From Cyanobacteria bacterium UBA6984 (GTDB taxonomy: Bacteria; Cyanobacteriota; Vampirovibrionia; Gastranaerophilales; Gastranaerophilaceae), in the NCBI GenBank assembly GCA_002450015.1, contig DJYG01000035.1, positions 1-64,000 of the forward strand: a stretch of DNA of 64,000 nt, written 5' to 3'. The position numbers and the translations under genes are program-made. This document shows, piece after piece, positions 25,709-34,330 of this stretch; the stretch's first letter is position 1; each line of letters starts with the position of its first letter. Below the pieces are notes generated by a model. The model searched no databases, had not been told where the DNA came from, and saw only the letters and a program-made list of their open reading frames with translations.

Positions 25709-26374
25709 TTACTTACAAGAATGGTTACCACCAAAAGTTAATTTTGTTTTGCCATCAGGGCATGTTGTTCCGTCAGTAGTCTTTAAATAATCCATGTTGT
25801 CAAAATTAATAATCCAAGTAGCTGCTTGGTCCCCATAATATCCATATTCATCCTTAAAAACATAAGAATTATCAGAAAAAGACCATAATGAAATCCCATT
25901 TTGATTTAAGTGAAAAGTAAAAGTATCCTTTCCTGTTATATTTGGACCTTTATTTGTACCATCAATGTCAAATCTTATTTCAGAACTATTTGGTATAACA
26001 AATACTGTACCATCTGCAAGTAGAGCTCCATTGTGAGTGTCGTCACCACTTCCATCAGATGAACTTGCTATAGTAAAGACACAATTGTCACTTATTGTAC
26101 ATAGTTTTGATGTTTTTAGAAATTCTGATATTCTATTTAAAACTCGGTCTTTACAGCTACCAGAATAATTGACACACCATTCTTCATAAGGTCCATAGAC
26201 AGCTTGCGCTCTACCAAGTGCATCTTCAAGGTTTGAATAAATCTTTTTAACTTTAGCAACTTTTTCTTTTTCACCTGTTGAACTGTTAAGGTTTGGCAGA
26301 GTTAATGCCGCAACAACACCTATTATACCCATAACTATTAGTGTTTCAGCTAGTGTAAATGCAAATTTTTTCAT
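25709..26374 (-). CDS. type IV prepilin-like protein
   Basis: This 221-residue protein starts MKKFAFTLAETLIVMG, with a short basic leader of the normal kind, +5 Glu and a hydrophobic helix. A GGAGG site precedes the ATG. Its first 75 and last 35 residues nearly match the pilin at 19603, while the middle 110 differ. At DNA level the matching parts differ mainly at synonymous sites, so the likeness is maintained by selection rather than by recent copying. Pairs of Cys and a DIDGTNKGPN motif are present. Confidence 0.92.
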   Translation of the reverse strand: MKKFAFTLAETLIVMGIIGVVAALTLPNLNSSTGEKEKVAKVKKIYSNLEDALGRAQAVYGPYEEWCVNYSGSCKDRVLNRISEFLKTSKLCTISDNCVFTIASSSDGSGDDTHNGALLADGTVFVIPNSSEIRFDIDGTNKGPNITGKDTFTFHLNQNGISLWSFSDNSYVFKDEYGYYGDQAATWIINFDNMDYLKTTDGTTCPDGKTKLTFGGNHSCK

Positions 26375-26446
26375 AGAACCTCCAGTTTTAATTTATACTT
26401 TAATTTGATAAAAAAATATTATTTAAATTTGATATACTATAAATTG

Positions 26447-26474
26447 TACTTTATTTTTACTAAAAAGTAAAGTA
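26447..26474. promoter_or_regulatory. inverted repeat, possible operator
   Basis: TACTTTA (26447-26453) and TAAAGTA (26468-26474) flank a 14-nt spacer in the divergent region between the pilin and the Xre regulator. It may be bound by the adjacent regulator; no direct evidence. Confidence 0.35.
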
Positions 26475-26540
26475 TAAAAACATGTAATTTGAACTTTGTC
26501 TTTTTTAACATAAAAATGTTAGTAATAATGAAAGACAATT

Positions 26541-26855
26541 ATGGATAATAAAAAACTTTTGGGTAAAAGACTTCAAGAATTAAGAAAGAGAAAAGGTTTT
26601 AAGCAGGAGCAACTTGCTGAACTTTGTAATGTTGAACCTGCGTCAATAAGTAATATCGAAAATGGTAGAAATTATCCATCATTTCAAACACTAGAAAATA
26701 TTATAAAATTTCTTGATGTATCTTTTCTTGACGTATTTAAATTTGAACATAAACAAGAAAGCCAACATCTTTTAGCTGAAATAAATACGATATTGAATAA
26801 AAATCCACAAAAAATTGAAGATGTTTATAAAATAGTTAAGGCTTTAGTTGAATAA
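26541..26855 (+). CDS. Xre-family DNA-binding regulator
   Basis: This 104-residue protein has an N-terminal Cro/CI helix-turn-helix (LRKRKGFKQEQLAELCNV, then ASISNIENG) at residues 10-65 and a helical C-terminus of about 40 residues that may dimerise. It is divergent from a pilin gene and upstream of an inverted repeat. The target is unknown. No good ribosome site precedes it. Confidence 0.88.
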   Translation: MDNKKLLGKRLQELRKRKGFKQEQLAELCNVEPASISNIENGRNYPSFQTLENIIKFLDVSFLDVFKFEHKQESQHLLAEINTILNKNPQKIEDVYKIVKALVE

Positions 26856-26873
26856 TTTTTTTATGCTTTTTAA

Positions 26874-28949
26874 CTAAAATATAATTTCAGAAAATACTTT
26901 GTCCAAATTCCTGTTATATCCATCTATGTCGCCGTTATAAATATAAAATTCTGCAATATTTTTTCTTAACATTTGCAAGTCCGGAGTTTCCAGAGGTGGT
27001 CCTGCAGGAGTTGAACGAGAACTGTTATGAGGATTTGAAATTACTCCTGTTGCTCTTAACAAAGGGATTGAAATCATGTCTTTGAACACTTCATATTGAG
27101 TAATTCCTTTTGTAAAAATACCAAAATTATTTGTCCAAACAAATCTTTGCATAGGCGCAGTATTTGATTTTGCTTCAATTCCACGTTCTTTTGGTAAATT
27201 TTGCCTTATATCATAATTACAATCAAATTCTCGTTTGATTAATTCATTAAAATCTTCTGAATATGTGCATTCAATATCGTTGTTAAGAACAAATTTTGCT
27301 TGAATTAAATGATTTTTATCTTCATTAACCCATTCGATATAAAATTTTAAGAGTTCTGAATTTTTATCCAAAGATACAATTACATCGAAAAATGATGTTT
27401 TAATTTTTATAGCGCAGCGCAAATTTCCTTCCATAATTTTTTTTGTTGAAATTATGTCAGCAGAAACTCCGTAATCATCTTTGACCGGTCCTTCGTTGTA
27501 ACTGTCGCCATTGTCAATGTAATCAACCAATTCCATTTGAATATCATTATTAATAAGAATATTATTACCAATAACTTTCAGTGAAATCTTTGAATTTGAA
27601 ATAGAATTATCATCAACTTTTAAATCTGTTTCTTTATCAATAGGATTTAATATTGCTAGTTCTGTCGGTCTTATATTTTCAACTTCTGCAAGGTAAGTAT
27701 ATATATCCGTATAATCTTCTGTAACAGGGATGCGTTGAGTATCCTGCAAAATTTCATTATTAAACCCCTTACGTTTAGAAATCATTTGTAAATCAATTAA
27801 TTCATCGCAAGATTCAAATTCTATTATTCCGGAATATGGTTTATCACCAATATTTATGCCTAAAACTCCTGAACCTAATTTGAATTTAACTTCGTCTTCT
27901 ATCGTTTCACAAATTTGTAAGATTTTTTTATATCGAGTAATATTTTCTGAGTGAACATCATCTGTTGAACATCCGCAAATACCATCATGTGCCTGATTTT
28001 TAAGTAACATTTTATATGCGTATTCGATTAGTTTGTCATAATTTAAATTGAAATGTTTTTGTAATTTGTCAGCTCTTGGTAATCTGTGACAGCATTGAAT
28101 ATTATACCTTTTTATGTCCGGTCTGGAAGAATAAGAGCCTTGCAATATAAATGTTTTTGAATTATCTCTTAATTCGTCATTCCATTCAAATTCATTAAAG
28201 CGGTCTTTTACCAGTTCAAAATATTCAAATGGTGAACTTAATTTTATTTGGTAATCGTTTAAGCGGGCGTTAACTTCTCTTATTTGAGAAGCAATATCAG
28301 TTTCTACACCTAAATGATCAGCCCCAATAGGCAATAATAATATATTACCTGATTTTTCTGCAATTTTATCAAGATTATTTTTAATACATTCGGTCTTTTT
28401 TTCTATATCAAAAGGTGCAGAGAAAAAGTCCATAAAGTATCCTCTAATCAAATTTACAGTATTAATACCGTTAAATTTGAATTCAGAATGAATTTCATCA
28501 CAGCATCCTCGCCAAACAACACATTTATCAATGCCAAACTCTTTAAAAACTTTAGTAACATTCACTGAATGCCCAAAAGTATCAGCCAAATACCCTATAA
28601 AGTCAGTACAACCAAGATTTTTTGCATATTCAATACCGTATTTTAAGTTATGTTCGAAACAATTTTTGTCTGTCAAAAATTCATCAACAAGAGTGTAAAA
28701 TGGTCCGATATATAATTTTTTTTCAGAAATTAGTTTTTTTATTAAATCTAATTTTTCAGGTCTTATTTCTAAATAATCTTCCAATGCGCAAGTCTGACCA
28801 TCAAAATAAAAGGATGGAATTTTATTATTTTCAAGCATGCTTAAAACATTGTCAAAAACTCTTACAAGTCTTATCCTGAAAACTTCAAATTCTCTATACC
28901 ATTCCCTGTCCCAATGTGTATGTATATAAGCGATAACTGTTTTTTTCAT
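26874..28949 (-). CDS. glycoside hydrolase family 38 (alpha-mannosidase type)
   Basis: This 691-residue protein has the GH38 zinc motif HTHWDREW at residues 11-18, the nucleophile segment ADTFGHS, and the downstream zinc site AHDGICG. A beta-rich C-terminal region follows. No signal peptide is present, so it acts in the cytoplasm on imported mannosides, as MngB-like enzymes do. It is shorter than most family members. TAAAAT (28956-28961, minus strand) lies 6 nt before the ATG, so it is probably leaderless. It diverges from folK. Confidence 0.9.
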   Translation of the reverse strand: MKKTVIAYIHTHWDREWYREFEVFRIRLVRVFDNVLSMLENNKIPSFYFDGQTCALEDYLEIRPEKLDLIKKLISEKKLYIGPFYTLVDEFLTDKNCFEHNLKYGIEYAKNLGCTDFIGYLADTFGHSVNVTKVFKEFGIDKCVVWRGCCDEIHSEFKFNGINTVNLIRGYFMDFFSAPFDIEKKTECIKNNLDKIAEKSGNILLLPIGADHLGVETDIASQIREVNARLNDYQIKLSSPFEYFELVKDRFNEFEWNDELRDNSKTFILQGSYSSRPDIKRYNIQCCHRLPRADKLQKHFNLNYDKLIEYAYKMLLKNQAHDGICGCSTDDVHSENITRYKKILQICETIEDEVKFKLGSGVLGINIGDKPYSGIIEFESCDELIDLQMISKRKGFNNEILQDTQRIPVTEDYTDIYTYLAEVENIRPTELAILNPIDKETDLKVDDNSISNSKISLKVIGNNILINNDIQMELVDYIDNGDSYNEGPVKDDYGVSADIISTKKIMEGNLRCAIKIKTSFFDVIVSLDKNSELLKFYIEWVNEDKNHLIQAKFVLNNDIECTYSEDFNELIKREFDCNYDIRQNLPKERGIEAKSNTAPMQRFVWTNNFGIFTKGITQYEVFKDMISIPLLRATGVISNPHNSSRSTPAGPPLETPDLQMLRKNIAEFYIYNGDIDGYNRNLDKVFSEIIF

Positions 28950-28983
28950 ATAAATATTTTATCACATAAAAATTAATATGTTA

Positions 28984-29012
28984 TTGACAAAATAAAAGTC
29001 ATGGTTCAAAAT
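28984..29012 (+). promoter_or_regulatory. folK promoter
   Basis: TTGACA (28984-28989), 17-nt spacer, CAAAAT (29007-29012), then 6 nt to ATG 29019. The start of transcription should fall on or near the start codon. Confidence 0.65.
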
Positions 29013-29018
29013 TAAAAT

Positions 29019-29525
29019 ATGACGATGGTATATTTAAGCCTTGGTTCAAATAAAGGCGATAGAGTGGGTTATATTCAGCAAGCAACTTCAATTCTTGACG
29101 GAATTGAAGGTATAAGTCTTGTTCGTACTTCGGCTTTTTATGAATCAGAGCCTTGGGGGGTTGATACAAAAAATTGGTTCGTTAATGCCATGATAGAAAT
29201 TAATACAACATTATCACCTCAAGAACTTTTAACTACAATAAATAAAGTCGAAGCTCAACTTGGCAGAAATCGTGAACTTGAAGGTCATTATGGTGATAGA
29301 ACTTTAGATATTGATATAATATTCTATGGTGATGAAATTGTTAATGATGAAAATTTGATTATACCTCACAAGTTCTTTCATCAAAGAGCTTTTACACTCG
29401 TTCCGATGTTGGAATTATCGCCAAATTTTGTTCATCCTACATTAAAGAAAACTGTAATGCAGCTTTATGAAGAATTAGAAAATCCTGAAATGGTATTTTT
29501 ATACGGAACAAGAGTTGATGTGTAA
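29019..29525 (+). CDS. folK: 2-amino-4-hydroxy-6-hydroxymethyldihydropteridine pyrophosphokinase
   Basis: This 168-residue protein has LSLGSNKGDR at the start, FYESEPWGV, FVNAMIEI and DRTLDIDIIFYGD, the HPPK signatures. It transfers pyrophosphate to the pterin before dihydropteroate synthesis in the folate pathway. It overlaps the following oxidoreductase gene by 8 nt. The promoter layout suggests a leaderless transcript. Confidence 0.95.
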   Translation: MTMVYLSLGSNKGDRVGYIQQATSILDGIEGISLVRTSAFYESEPWGVDTKNWFVNAMIEINTTLSPQELLTTINKVEAQLGRNRELEGHYGDRTLDIDIIFYGDEIVNDENLIIPHKFFHQRAFTLVPMLELSPNFVHPTLKKTVMQLYEELENPEMVFLYGTRVDV

Positions 29526-30666
29526 AATCGCAATTGTAGGTGCCGGTCCTTCAGGATGTATGGCAGCATGCAATTTAAACAAAAAATTTGAAGTAACTTT
29601 ATTTGATAAATCTTCACCGCTAAAAACCCTTTTGCCAACAGGCGGAGGAAAGTGTAATCTCGCTCATGCCGAATATGATTTCAAAGAATTGGCTAAAAGC
29701 TATCCAAGAGGTGAAAAATTTTTATATTCAGTTTTTTCAAAATTTAGTACAGCAGAAACTCTTGATTTTTTTGAAAAAATAGGAGTAAAAACCTATACAC
29801 GAGAGGATAATAGAATCTTTCCACTGTCTAATAGCTCACAAGATGTTAGAACTAAAATATTAAATCAAATGCATCACTGTAAATTTAAGAAAGAAGAAGT
29901 TCTTTCTGTAAAAAAAATAGATAGTGGGTATGAAATAAAAACAACAAAGGCTAAATATTTTTCTGATATTGTAATTGTAGCAATTGGTGGAAAAAGCTCT
30001 TATAAAACATTACAGGATTTAGGACATACAATAGTTTCTCCAAAGCCTGCATTGGTTGGATTAAAAACTAAACAAAATTTTAAAAATGTGCAAGGTGTAA
30101 CAATAAAAAATTGCAAAATTCTTTCAGATAAAAAAGAATATTTTGGAAATATATTGTTTACAAATGATGGAATTACAGGGCCACCTGTGTTTGAATTGTC
30201 TTCTGTTAATGCAAGAAAATCATTTCCTTATGAAATATCAGTAGATTTTATAAATGAAGATTTGGATTTGCAAAAATTATTTGATGAAAATCCACATAAA
30301 AATTTAGGTAATTTATTGGCTGAATTTTTGCCTAAATCTATTGTTAATACTCTTTTTTCTGTTGATTTAACTCAAAAATGCTATGCTGTAAGAGCTAATA
30401 CTAAAGTATTAGTTAATAATTTTTTGAGAAAATATAAATTTGAAATTGTCGGAACTCGCAAAGATGGTGAAACAGTCGCTTGTGGAGGGGTTTCATTAGG
30501 TGAAATTAATTCAAAAAACTTTGAATCAAAATTAAACAAAAATCTATATATAATAGGTGAAGTTTTAGATATTGATGGTTTTTGTGGAGGCTACAATTTG
30601 CAATATTGTTGGTCTTCAGGGTACTTGTCCGCAAATTCAATAAATGATAAATGTAAAAAAATGTAA
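29518..30666 (+). CDS. HI0933/BaiN-family FAD-dependent oxidoreductase
   Basis: ATG 29518 overlaps the end of folK. The 382-residue protein begins with the dinucleotide motif IAIVGAGPSGCMAA. It then has TGGGKCNLAH, VAIGGKSS, TNDGITGP and the C-terminal FAD-binding GEVLDIDGFCGGYN, as in the HI0933 family (BaiN, YhiN). The reaction for most members is unknown. Confidence 0.9.
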   Translation: MCKIAIVGAGPSGCMAACNLNKKFEVTLFDKSSPLKTLLPTGGGKCNLAHAEYDFKELAKSYPRGEKFLYSVFSKFSTAETLDFFEKIGVKTYTREDNRIFPLSNSSQDVRTKILNQMHHCKFKKEEVLSVKKIDSGYEIKTTKAKYFSDIVIVAIGGKSSYKTLQDLGHTIVSPKPALVGLKTKQNFKNVQGVTIKNCKILSDKKEYFGNILFTNDGITGPPVFELSSVNARKSFPYEISVDFINEDLDLQKLFDENPHKNLGNLLAEFLPKSIVNTLFSVDLTQKCYAVRANTKVLVNNFLRKYKFEIVGTRKDGETVACGGVSLGEINSKNFESKLNKNLYIIGEVLDIDGFCGGYNLQYCWSSGYLSANSINDKCKKM

Positions 30667-30704
30667 AGATATTCTTAAGAATTAATACTTTTGGGTTATA
30701 TAAT

Positions 30705-30770
30705 AAAAAACTTGTGGTATAATGATAATAAGTTATCTGATGGATTTTTATTATTTACAAGTTTTTTTTT
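30705..30770 (+). terminator. terminator-like hairpin with long loop
   Basis: AAAAACTTGT (about 30706-30715) pairs with ACAAGTTTTT (30757-30766) and runs into nine T. The loop holds a TATAAT (30718-30723) with an upstream TG, so the region may also contain the next gene's promoter. Confidence 0.5.
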
Positions 30771-30856
30771 ATAAATATGCTTGACTTAGTAATTATAATC
30801 TGATAGGATAATTAAAAAGTATTAGACAAGACATAGATAAAGAAAGGTACGAAACT

Positions 30857-31537
30857 ATGATGAAAAGACACGCAGGTTTTACATTAGCAGAAGTTTTGAT
30901 TACTCTTGGTATTATCGGTGTTGTAGCAGCAATGACTATTCCTACATTGATGTCAAACACAGGTAGAGCAGAGTTCAAAACAGCATTCAAAAAAGTTGTT
31001 TCAGCTGTTAACCAAGCTGTAACATTATCAGTAGCAATTGATTACTTAGATTTTGGTGATGCAAATGCAGGTACAAATGATAGCGGTGGGGCAAGTATTT
31101 ACCAAATTCTTAATAAAAAGATGCAAATTGCAAAAACAGCAACTTCTACTGCTGATGATGACGTAAAGAGAATGTTTCCTAATGCTGGTTCATCTGAAGG
31201 TAGTAACTATACAATTTTCTTTGCTGATGGTATGGTTTTATCCTATCCGCAAGCAGCAGCACACTGTACAAATTTTAATAATGTAAATAATAAAACTTGT
31301 GCCGCTATTGTTGACGTAAATGGTGTAAAAAATCCTAACAAACTTTCACACTGTCAATGGGACGCAGCTGCTGGTACTACATCAGATAAAACTGATGATA
31401 AAAAAGCCGGTAAAGACGGTGGTAGTTTCTGTCAAGAATCAAATGCGTTTATTTCTGACCAATATTCAGTTAGATTTAAAGGTCAACAACTTATTCCTAA
31501 CGGATATGCAGCAAGATATGTATTATACGAAAAATAA
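30857..31537 (+). CDS. type IV prepilin-like protein
   Basis: This 226-residue protein starts MMKRHAGFTLAEVLITLG, a classical class III signal peptide cleaved after Gly with +5 Glu. AGAAAGG precedes the ATG. The mature part carries conserved FKTAFKKVVSAVNQA and several Cys (HCTNF, NKTCAA, SHCQW, SFCQES). It belongs to a different pilin subfamily from 19603 and 25709. A terminator at 31566-31594 follows. Confidence 0.92.
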   Translation: MMKRHAGFTLAEVLITLGIIGVVAAMTIPTLMSNTGRAEFKTAFKKVVSAVNQAVTLSVAIDYLDFGDANAGTNDSGGASIYQILNKKMQIAKTATSTADDDVKRMFPNAGSSEGSNYTIFFADGMVLSYPQAAAHCTNFNNVNNKTCAAIVDVNGVKNPNKLSHCQWDAAAGTTSDKTDDKKAGKDGGSFCQESNAFISDQYSVRFKGQQLIPNGYAARYVLYEK

Positions 31538-31565
31538 TCACTGCGTGACTATGAATATATGATAT

Positions 31566-31594
31566 AAAAGGGTTGAATATTTTCAGCCCTTTTT
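31566..31594 (+). terminator. terminator
   Basis: AAAGGGTTGAA pairs with TTCAGCCCTTT around a short loop, followed by TT. Confidence 0.75.
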
Positions 31595-31739
31595 GGTTGA
31601 AAAATGTGTAATTAAAACAAAATTTAATTAATATTTTATTATTTTAACTTATGTAAAGTTAAAAAATTAAAAATACCTCAAAAAAATATAAAATTGTGTT
31701 ATTATTATTTGGTAGGATATTAAAAAGGAGAACCAAACC

Positions 31740-32291
31740 ATAGCAGGCGAAGATAGATATAGTCAAAAAAAAGACTCAAAAGATAAAGTTATAATGAATG
31801 AACGTATTAGAGTTAAGGAAGTTCGTTTAATTGGTGAAGATGGCACAAATCATGGTGTTGTTGCAACTTCAGAGGCTCTACAAATGGCAGAAGATGCCGA
31901 TTTGGATTTGGTGTTAATTAATCCTAATCAAGATCCGCCTGTTGCAAAAATCTTAAACTATGGAAAATATAAGTATGAAGTTGAAAAAAGAGCTAAAGAA
32001 GCTAAAAAGAAACAACATACAGTAGATATTAAAGAAATAAAAATAAGATATAAAATAGACGTTCATGACTATCAAGTAAGAATTAATAATATTAAAAAAT
32101 TCATTACTCAAGGTAACAAAGTAAAAATAGTTGTAATGTTACGTGGTCGTGAAATGCAGCATTCAAAATTGGCTTTTGATTTGGCAGAAAGATTTGTTGA
32201 AGATTTGAAAAACGAGCCAATGACATTGGAAAAGAAACCTCAAATGGAAGGAAGAAACGTTACACTTCTTTTTGGGCCACCGGTAAAATAA
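31740..32291 (+). CDS. infC: translation initiation factor IF-3, AUA start
   Basis: The usual IF-3 body is clear: NERIRVKEVRLIGEDG, then DLVLINPNQDPPVAKI and a C-terminal domain with KIVVMLRGREM. Homologues have some 15-20 residues before NERIR. The in-frame codon ATA 31740 lies 9 nt after AAAAAGGAG, whereas internal ATG 31794 has no ribosome site. A rare start codon is the known autoregulatory device of infC, since IF-3 rejects non-AUG starts. This gives 183 residues. rpmI and rplT do not follow; tRNA-Phe does. Confidence 0.88.
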   Translation: MAGEDRYSQKKDSKDKVIMNERIRVKEVRLIGEDGTNHGVVATSEALQMAEDADLDLVLINPNQDPPVAKILNYGKYKYEVEKRAKEAKKKQHTVDIKEIKIRYKIDVHDYQVRINNIKKFITQGNKVKIVVMLRGREMQHSKLAFDLAERFVEDLKNEPMTLEKKPQMEGRNVTLLFGPPVK

Positions 32292-32349
32292 AAACTTGAC
32301 GATAAAAATTTATACGGTAAAATGAATACATAACTAAGTTAAGTTAGTT

Positions 32350-32420
32350 GCGTTAGCTCAGTCACGGTGAGCGGAGCGGAACCGAAGTTAGATTGAGTTA
32401 GAGTTTGCTCTACCAACTGA
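32350..32420 (+). pseudogene. scrambled tRNA fragment upstream of tRNA-Phe
   Basis: GCGTTAGCTCAGT (32350-32362) repeats the first part of the tRNA exactly 100 nt upstream. TTGCTCTACCAACTGA (32405-32420) is the perfect reverse complement of tRNA positions 32458-32473 (the D arm). Between them is a GC-richer insert containing GGTGAGCGGAGCGGAACC. The second piece could pair with the nascent tRNA. Confidence 0.7.
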
Positions 32421-32446
32421 TTTCAAAAGACAATTGAATATTACAT

Positions 32447-32522
32447 GCCGCGTTAGCTCAGTTGGTAGAGCAAGGGACTGAAAATCCCTGTGTCCTTGGT
32501 TCGATTCCGAGACGCGGCACCA
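32447..32522 (+). tRNA. tRNA-Phe (GAA)
   Basis: A complete cloverleaf: acceptor GCCGCGT/ACGCGGC, D arm GCTC...GAGC, anticodon stem GGGA/TCCC with loop CTGAAAA (anticodon GAA), T arm with GGTTCGATTCC, and an encoded CCA (32520-32522). A terminator follows immediately. Confidence 0.96.
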
Positions 32523-32524
32523 CT

Positions 32525-32553
32525 AAAAAAGAGTTCTATGAACTCTTTTTTTT
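32525..32553 (+). terminator. tRNA-Phe terminator
   Basis: AAAAAAGAGTTC and GAACTCTTTTTT-type arms with a 3-nt loop and nine T. Confidence 0.92.
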
Positions 32554-32943
32554 ATGTGAGCCTTGTCTCGGAGCTTGGTCAAGCTAAGCCCTCTCGAAAA
32601 ACCTGACATTTAGCTTTTTGGGGTAAATAAATATAATTTTTGTATTTTTTGAGTAGTTTGATTGGAAGAAAACAAATGTAGGTTAGGCATTCTTGCCCAA
32701 CACCACTATATTGTAGCGGTCGGAATATGATTGAGGATTTAAATTATCAACTACTCCAAAAGAGACTTTTCTTGCACTTTTTTACTCATTTTTTGCACTA
32801 TTCTTGTACAATTTTGCACATAATTGCTCCCAAAAGTTTTTGTTGGGTTGAAAATCCAACCTACAGGCTAACCCAAACCGAACAAGAATACCTTGATTCA
32901 ATAATTATGGAATGAATTAAACAACAAATTGCTTAAAAGGGAA
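32554..32943. other. gene-free stretch with a dispersed repeat
   Basis: No convincing coding region. It holds three TTGCAC words around 32770-32820 and a GTTGGGTTGAAAATCCAAC hairpin at 32842-32860 related to the repeat at 81-110. Confidence 0.55.
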
Positions 32944-33726
32944 CTACAATATAATTTTTCTTAGTTTTTCAACCATATCATTTAGTATATTTAGTGTTTC
33001 AAAATTTGACTGAATTAGCAGTTTCTTGATATTTTCTTCAAAATTATCAGGTAAAATATTGCAATTGTCCTTTGCATATTGAATAAGCCTTTTTTCTCCC
33101 GGATGCAGAAGTTCATTAACCGCAAAAATTATATCAAAATAACTCGCTAAAAATGCGGTGATTCTGTGGTTTATACTTACTACATCATTTCTTTTTACGG
33201 CTTTCTCAATTTGCTCATAATATGAAGCAAAAGGTTTATCTTTCATTAACATTATATTTCTTTTAATAATATTTTGTTTAAGCTCGTTTGGATATTCAGT
33301 TTGTATAGAATTTTGCAGATTTAAAAGCCAATTATCCGTATCATAAATTATTTGAAAATTATTTAATGTAAATAAAAATGCAGTTGTATAACCATTTGAA
33401 GGGTAATGTTTAAACCAAATATTTTCAATAATATTTTCAAACCAATTAACATTCCAGTACATAATATCTAATTGGCAGTCTAGTTTATCCACCAAGAATT
33501 CATCGCCAGAACCAAAATACTCACATCCTACTTCATATTTTGATGAGATTTTTTTTACCATTTCTTCCCTGTTTGAAACGGATATATCTTTTTCTACAAA
33601 TATGTAAACATCAATATCCGATAAATGATCAGAAGTATTATTGACCCCTGAGCCACCAAGTGCAATCGCCTTAACTTCAGAAAAGTCTTTATATTGATTA
33701 ATAATGCTTTTAAAACTTTCATTCAT
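32944..33726 (-). CDS. nucleotidyltransferase with DUF4037-like C-terminus
   Basis: This 260-residue protein has a pol-beta fold nucleotidyltransferase core: GGSGVNNTSDHLSDIDVYIFV supplies the GS and DxD metal ligands at residues 24-43. A helical C-terminal half follows (HRITAFLASYFDIIFAVN). This layout resembles DUF4037 and aminoglycoside-type nucleotidyltransferases. The substrate is unknown. A TATAAT/AATAAT box just before the ATG suggests a very short or absent leader. Confidence 0.8.
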   Translation of the reverse strand: MNESFKSIINQYKDFSEVKAIALGGSGVNNTSDHLSDIDVYIFVEKDISVSNREEMVKKISSKYEVGCEYFGSGDEFLVDKLDCQLDIMYWNVNWFENIIENIWFKHYPSNGYTTAFLFTLNNFQIIYDTDNWLLNLQNSIQTEYPNELKQNIIKRNIMLMKDKPFASYYEQIEKAVKRNDVVSINHRITAFLASYFDIIFAVNELLHPGEKRLIQYAKDNCNILPDNFEENIKKLLIQSNFETLNILNDMVEKLRKIIL

Positions 33727-33845
33727 AATAATATTATTATATCTAAAAATTATCAGAGAGTATTGAACAAATTATCGGCTTAATTTGAAATGTCTGACAG
33801 ACAAAATTGAACAATTTCTAACTAATAAAAACAAAATTTTACTGC

Positions 33846-33874
33846 TTGACAATAATTAGACATCTAATTATAAT
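33846..33874 (+). promoter_or_regulatory. consensus promoter with embedded MarR operator
   Basis: TTGACA (33846-33851), exactly 17 nt, TATAAT (33869-33874). The spacer holds the perfect inverted repeat AATTAGA-CA-TCTAATT (33854-33869). A diverged copy, TTAGACATCAAAC, lies at 34304-34316 before the cupin gene. Binding there by the MarR protein would block both promoter boxes. Confidence 0.85.
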
Positions 33875-33880
33875 AATTTT

Positions 33881-34285
33881 ATGAGAAATTTATTGGCACT
33901 TGTATCAAAAATTCACGAAAAAGGAAACCGTTTTATTGTTGAGCAACTAAAGAAAAACGGAGCAGATGGACTTGTACCGAGTCATGGCGATATTCTTATT
34001 TGCCTTTATGAACAAGACAAAATGACAATGAAAGATATTGCAGATAAAATCCATAGAACAAGACCGACAGTTACAGTGTTAGTTGATAAACTTGAAAAAT
34101 TAGGCTACATAAAAAGAGAAATTTCTCAAGAGGATAGCAGATATACATATATAGTTTTAACTAAAAAAGGGCAGGATTTCAAGCCTATATTTGAAAAGAT
34201 TTCGGAAGATTTAAATAATTTATTGTATAAAAATCTGACAGAGCAAGAATCAGATACTTTAGAAAATCTTTTGCAAAAAATATAA
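33881..34285 (+). CDS. MarR-family transcriptional regulator
   Basis: This 134-residue winged-helix protein has MTMKDIADKIHRTRPTVTVLV as its recognition region and the beta-wing REISQEDSRYTYI. The start codon lies 6 nt after a TATAAT box, with no Shine-Dalgarno, so the mRNA is probably leaderless. It should repress itself through the operator in its promoter and probably controls the cupin gene 45 nt downstream. Confidence 0.93.
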   Translation: MRNLLALVSKIHEKGNRFIVEQLKKNGADGLVPSHGDILICLYEQDKMTMKDIADKIHRTRPTVTVLVDKLEKLGYIKREISQEDSRYTYIVLTKKGQDFKPIFEKISEDLNNLLYKNLTEQESDTLENLLQKI

Positions 34286-34330
34286 AAATTTTTAAATAAA
34301 TAGTTAGACATCAAACAAAAGGAGAAAATT

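Noticed and set aside
31794..32291. infC starting at the first ATG
   Set aside because: No ribosome site before it and the product would lack the usual N-terminal residues; the ATA at 31740 is better supported.
32447..32522. tRNA-Phe as the attachment site of the prophage
   Set aside because: No copy of the tRNA 3' end was found at either edge of the prophage block, which lies more than 3 kb away, and no integrase is present.
32727..32915. 62-codon open frame downstream of tRNA-Phe
   Set aside because: Overlaps the dispersed GTTGGG hairpin repeat, lacks a ribosome site and has biased low-complexity content.
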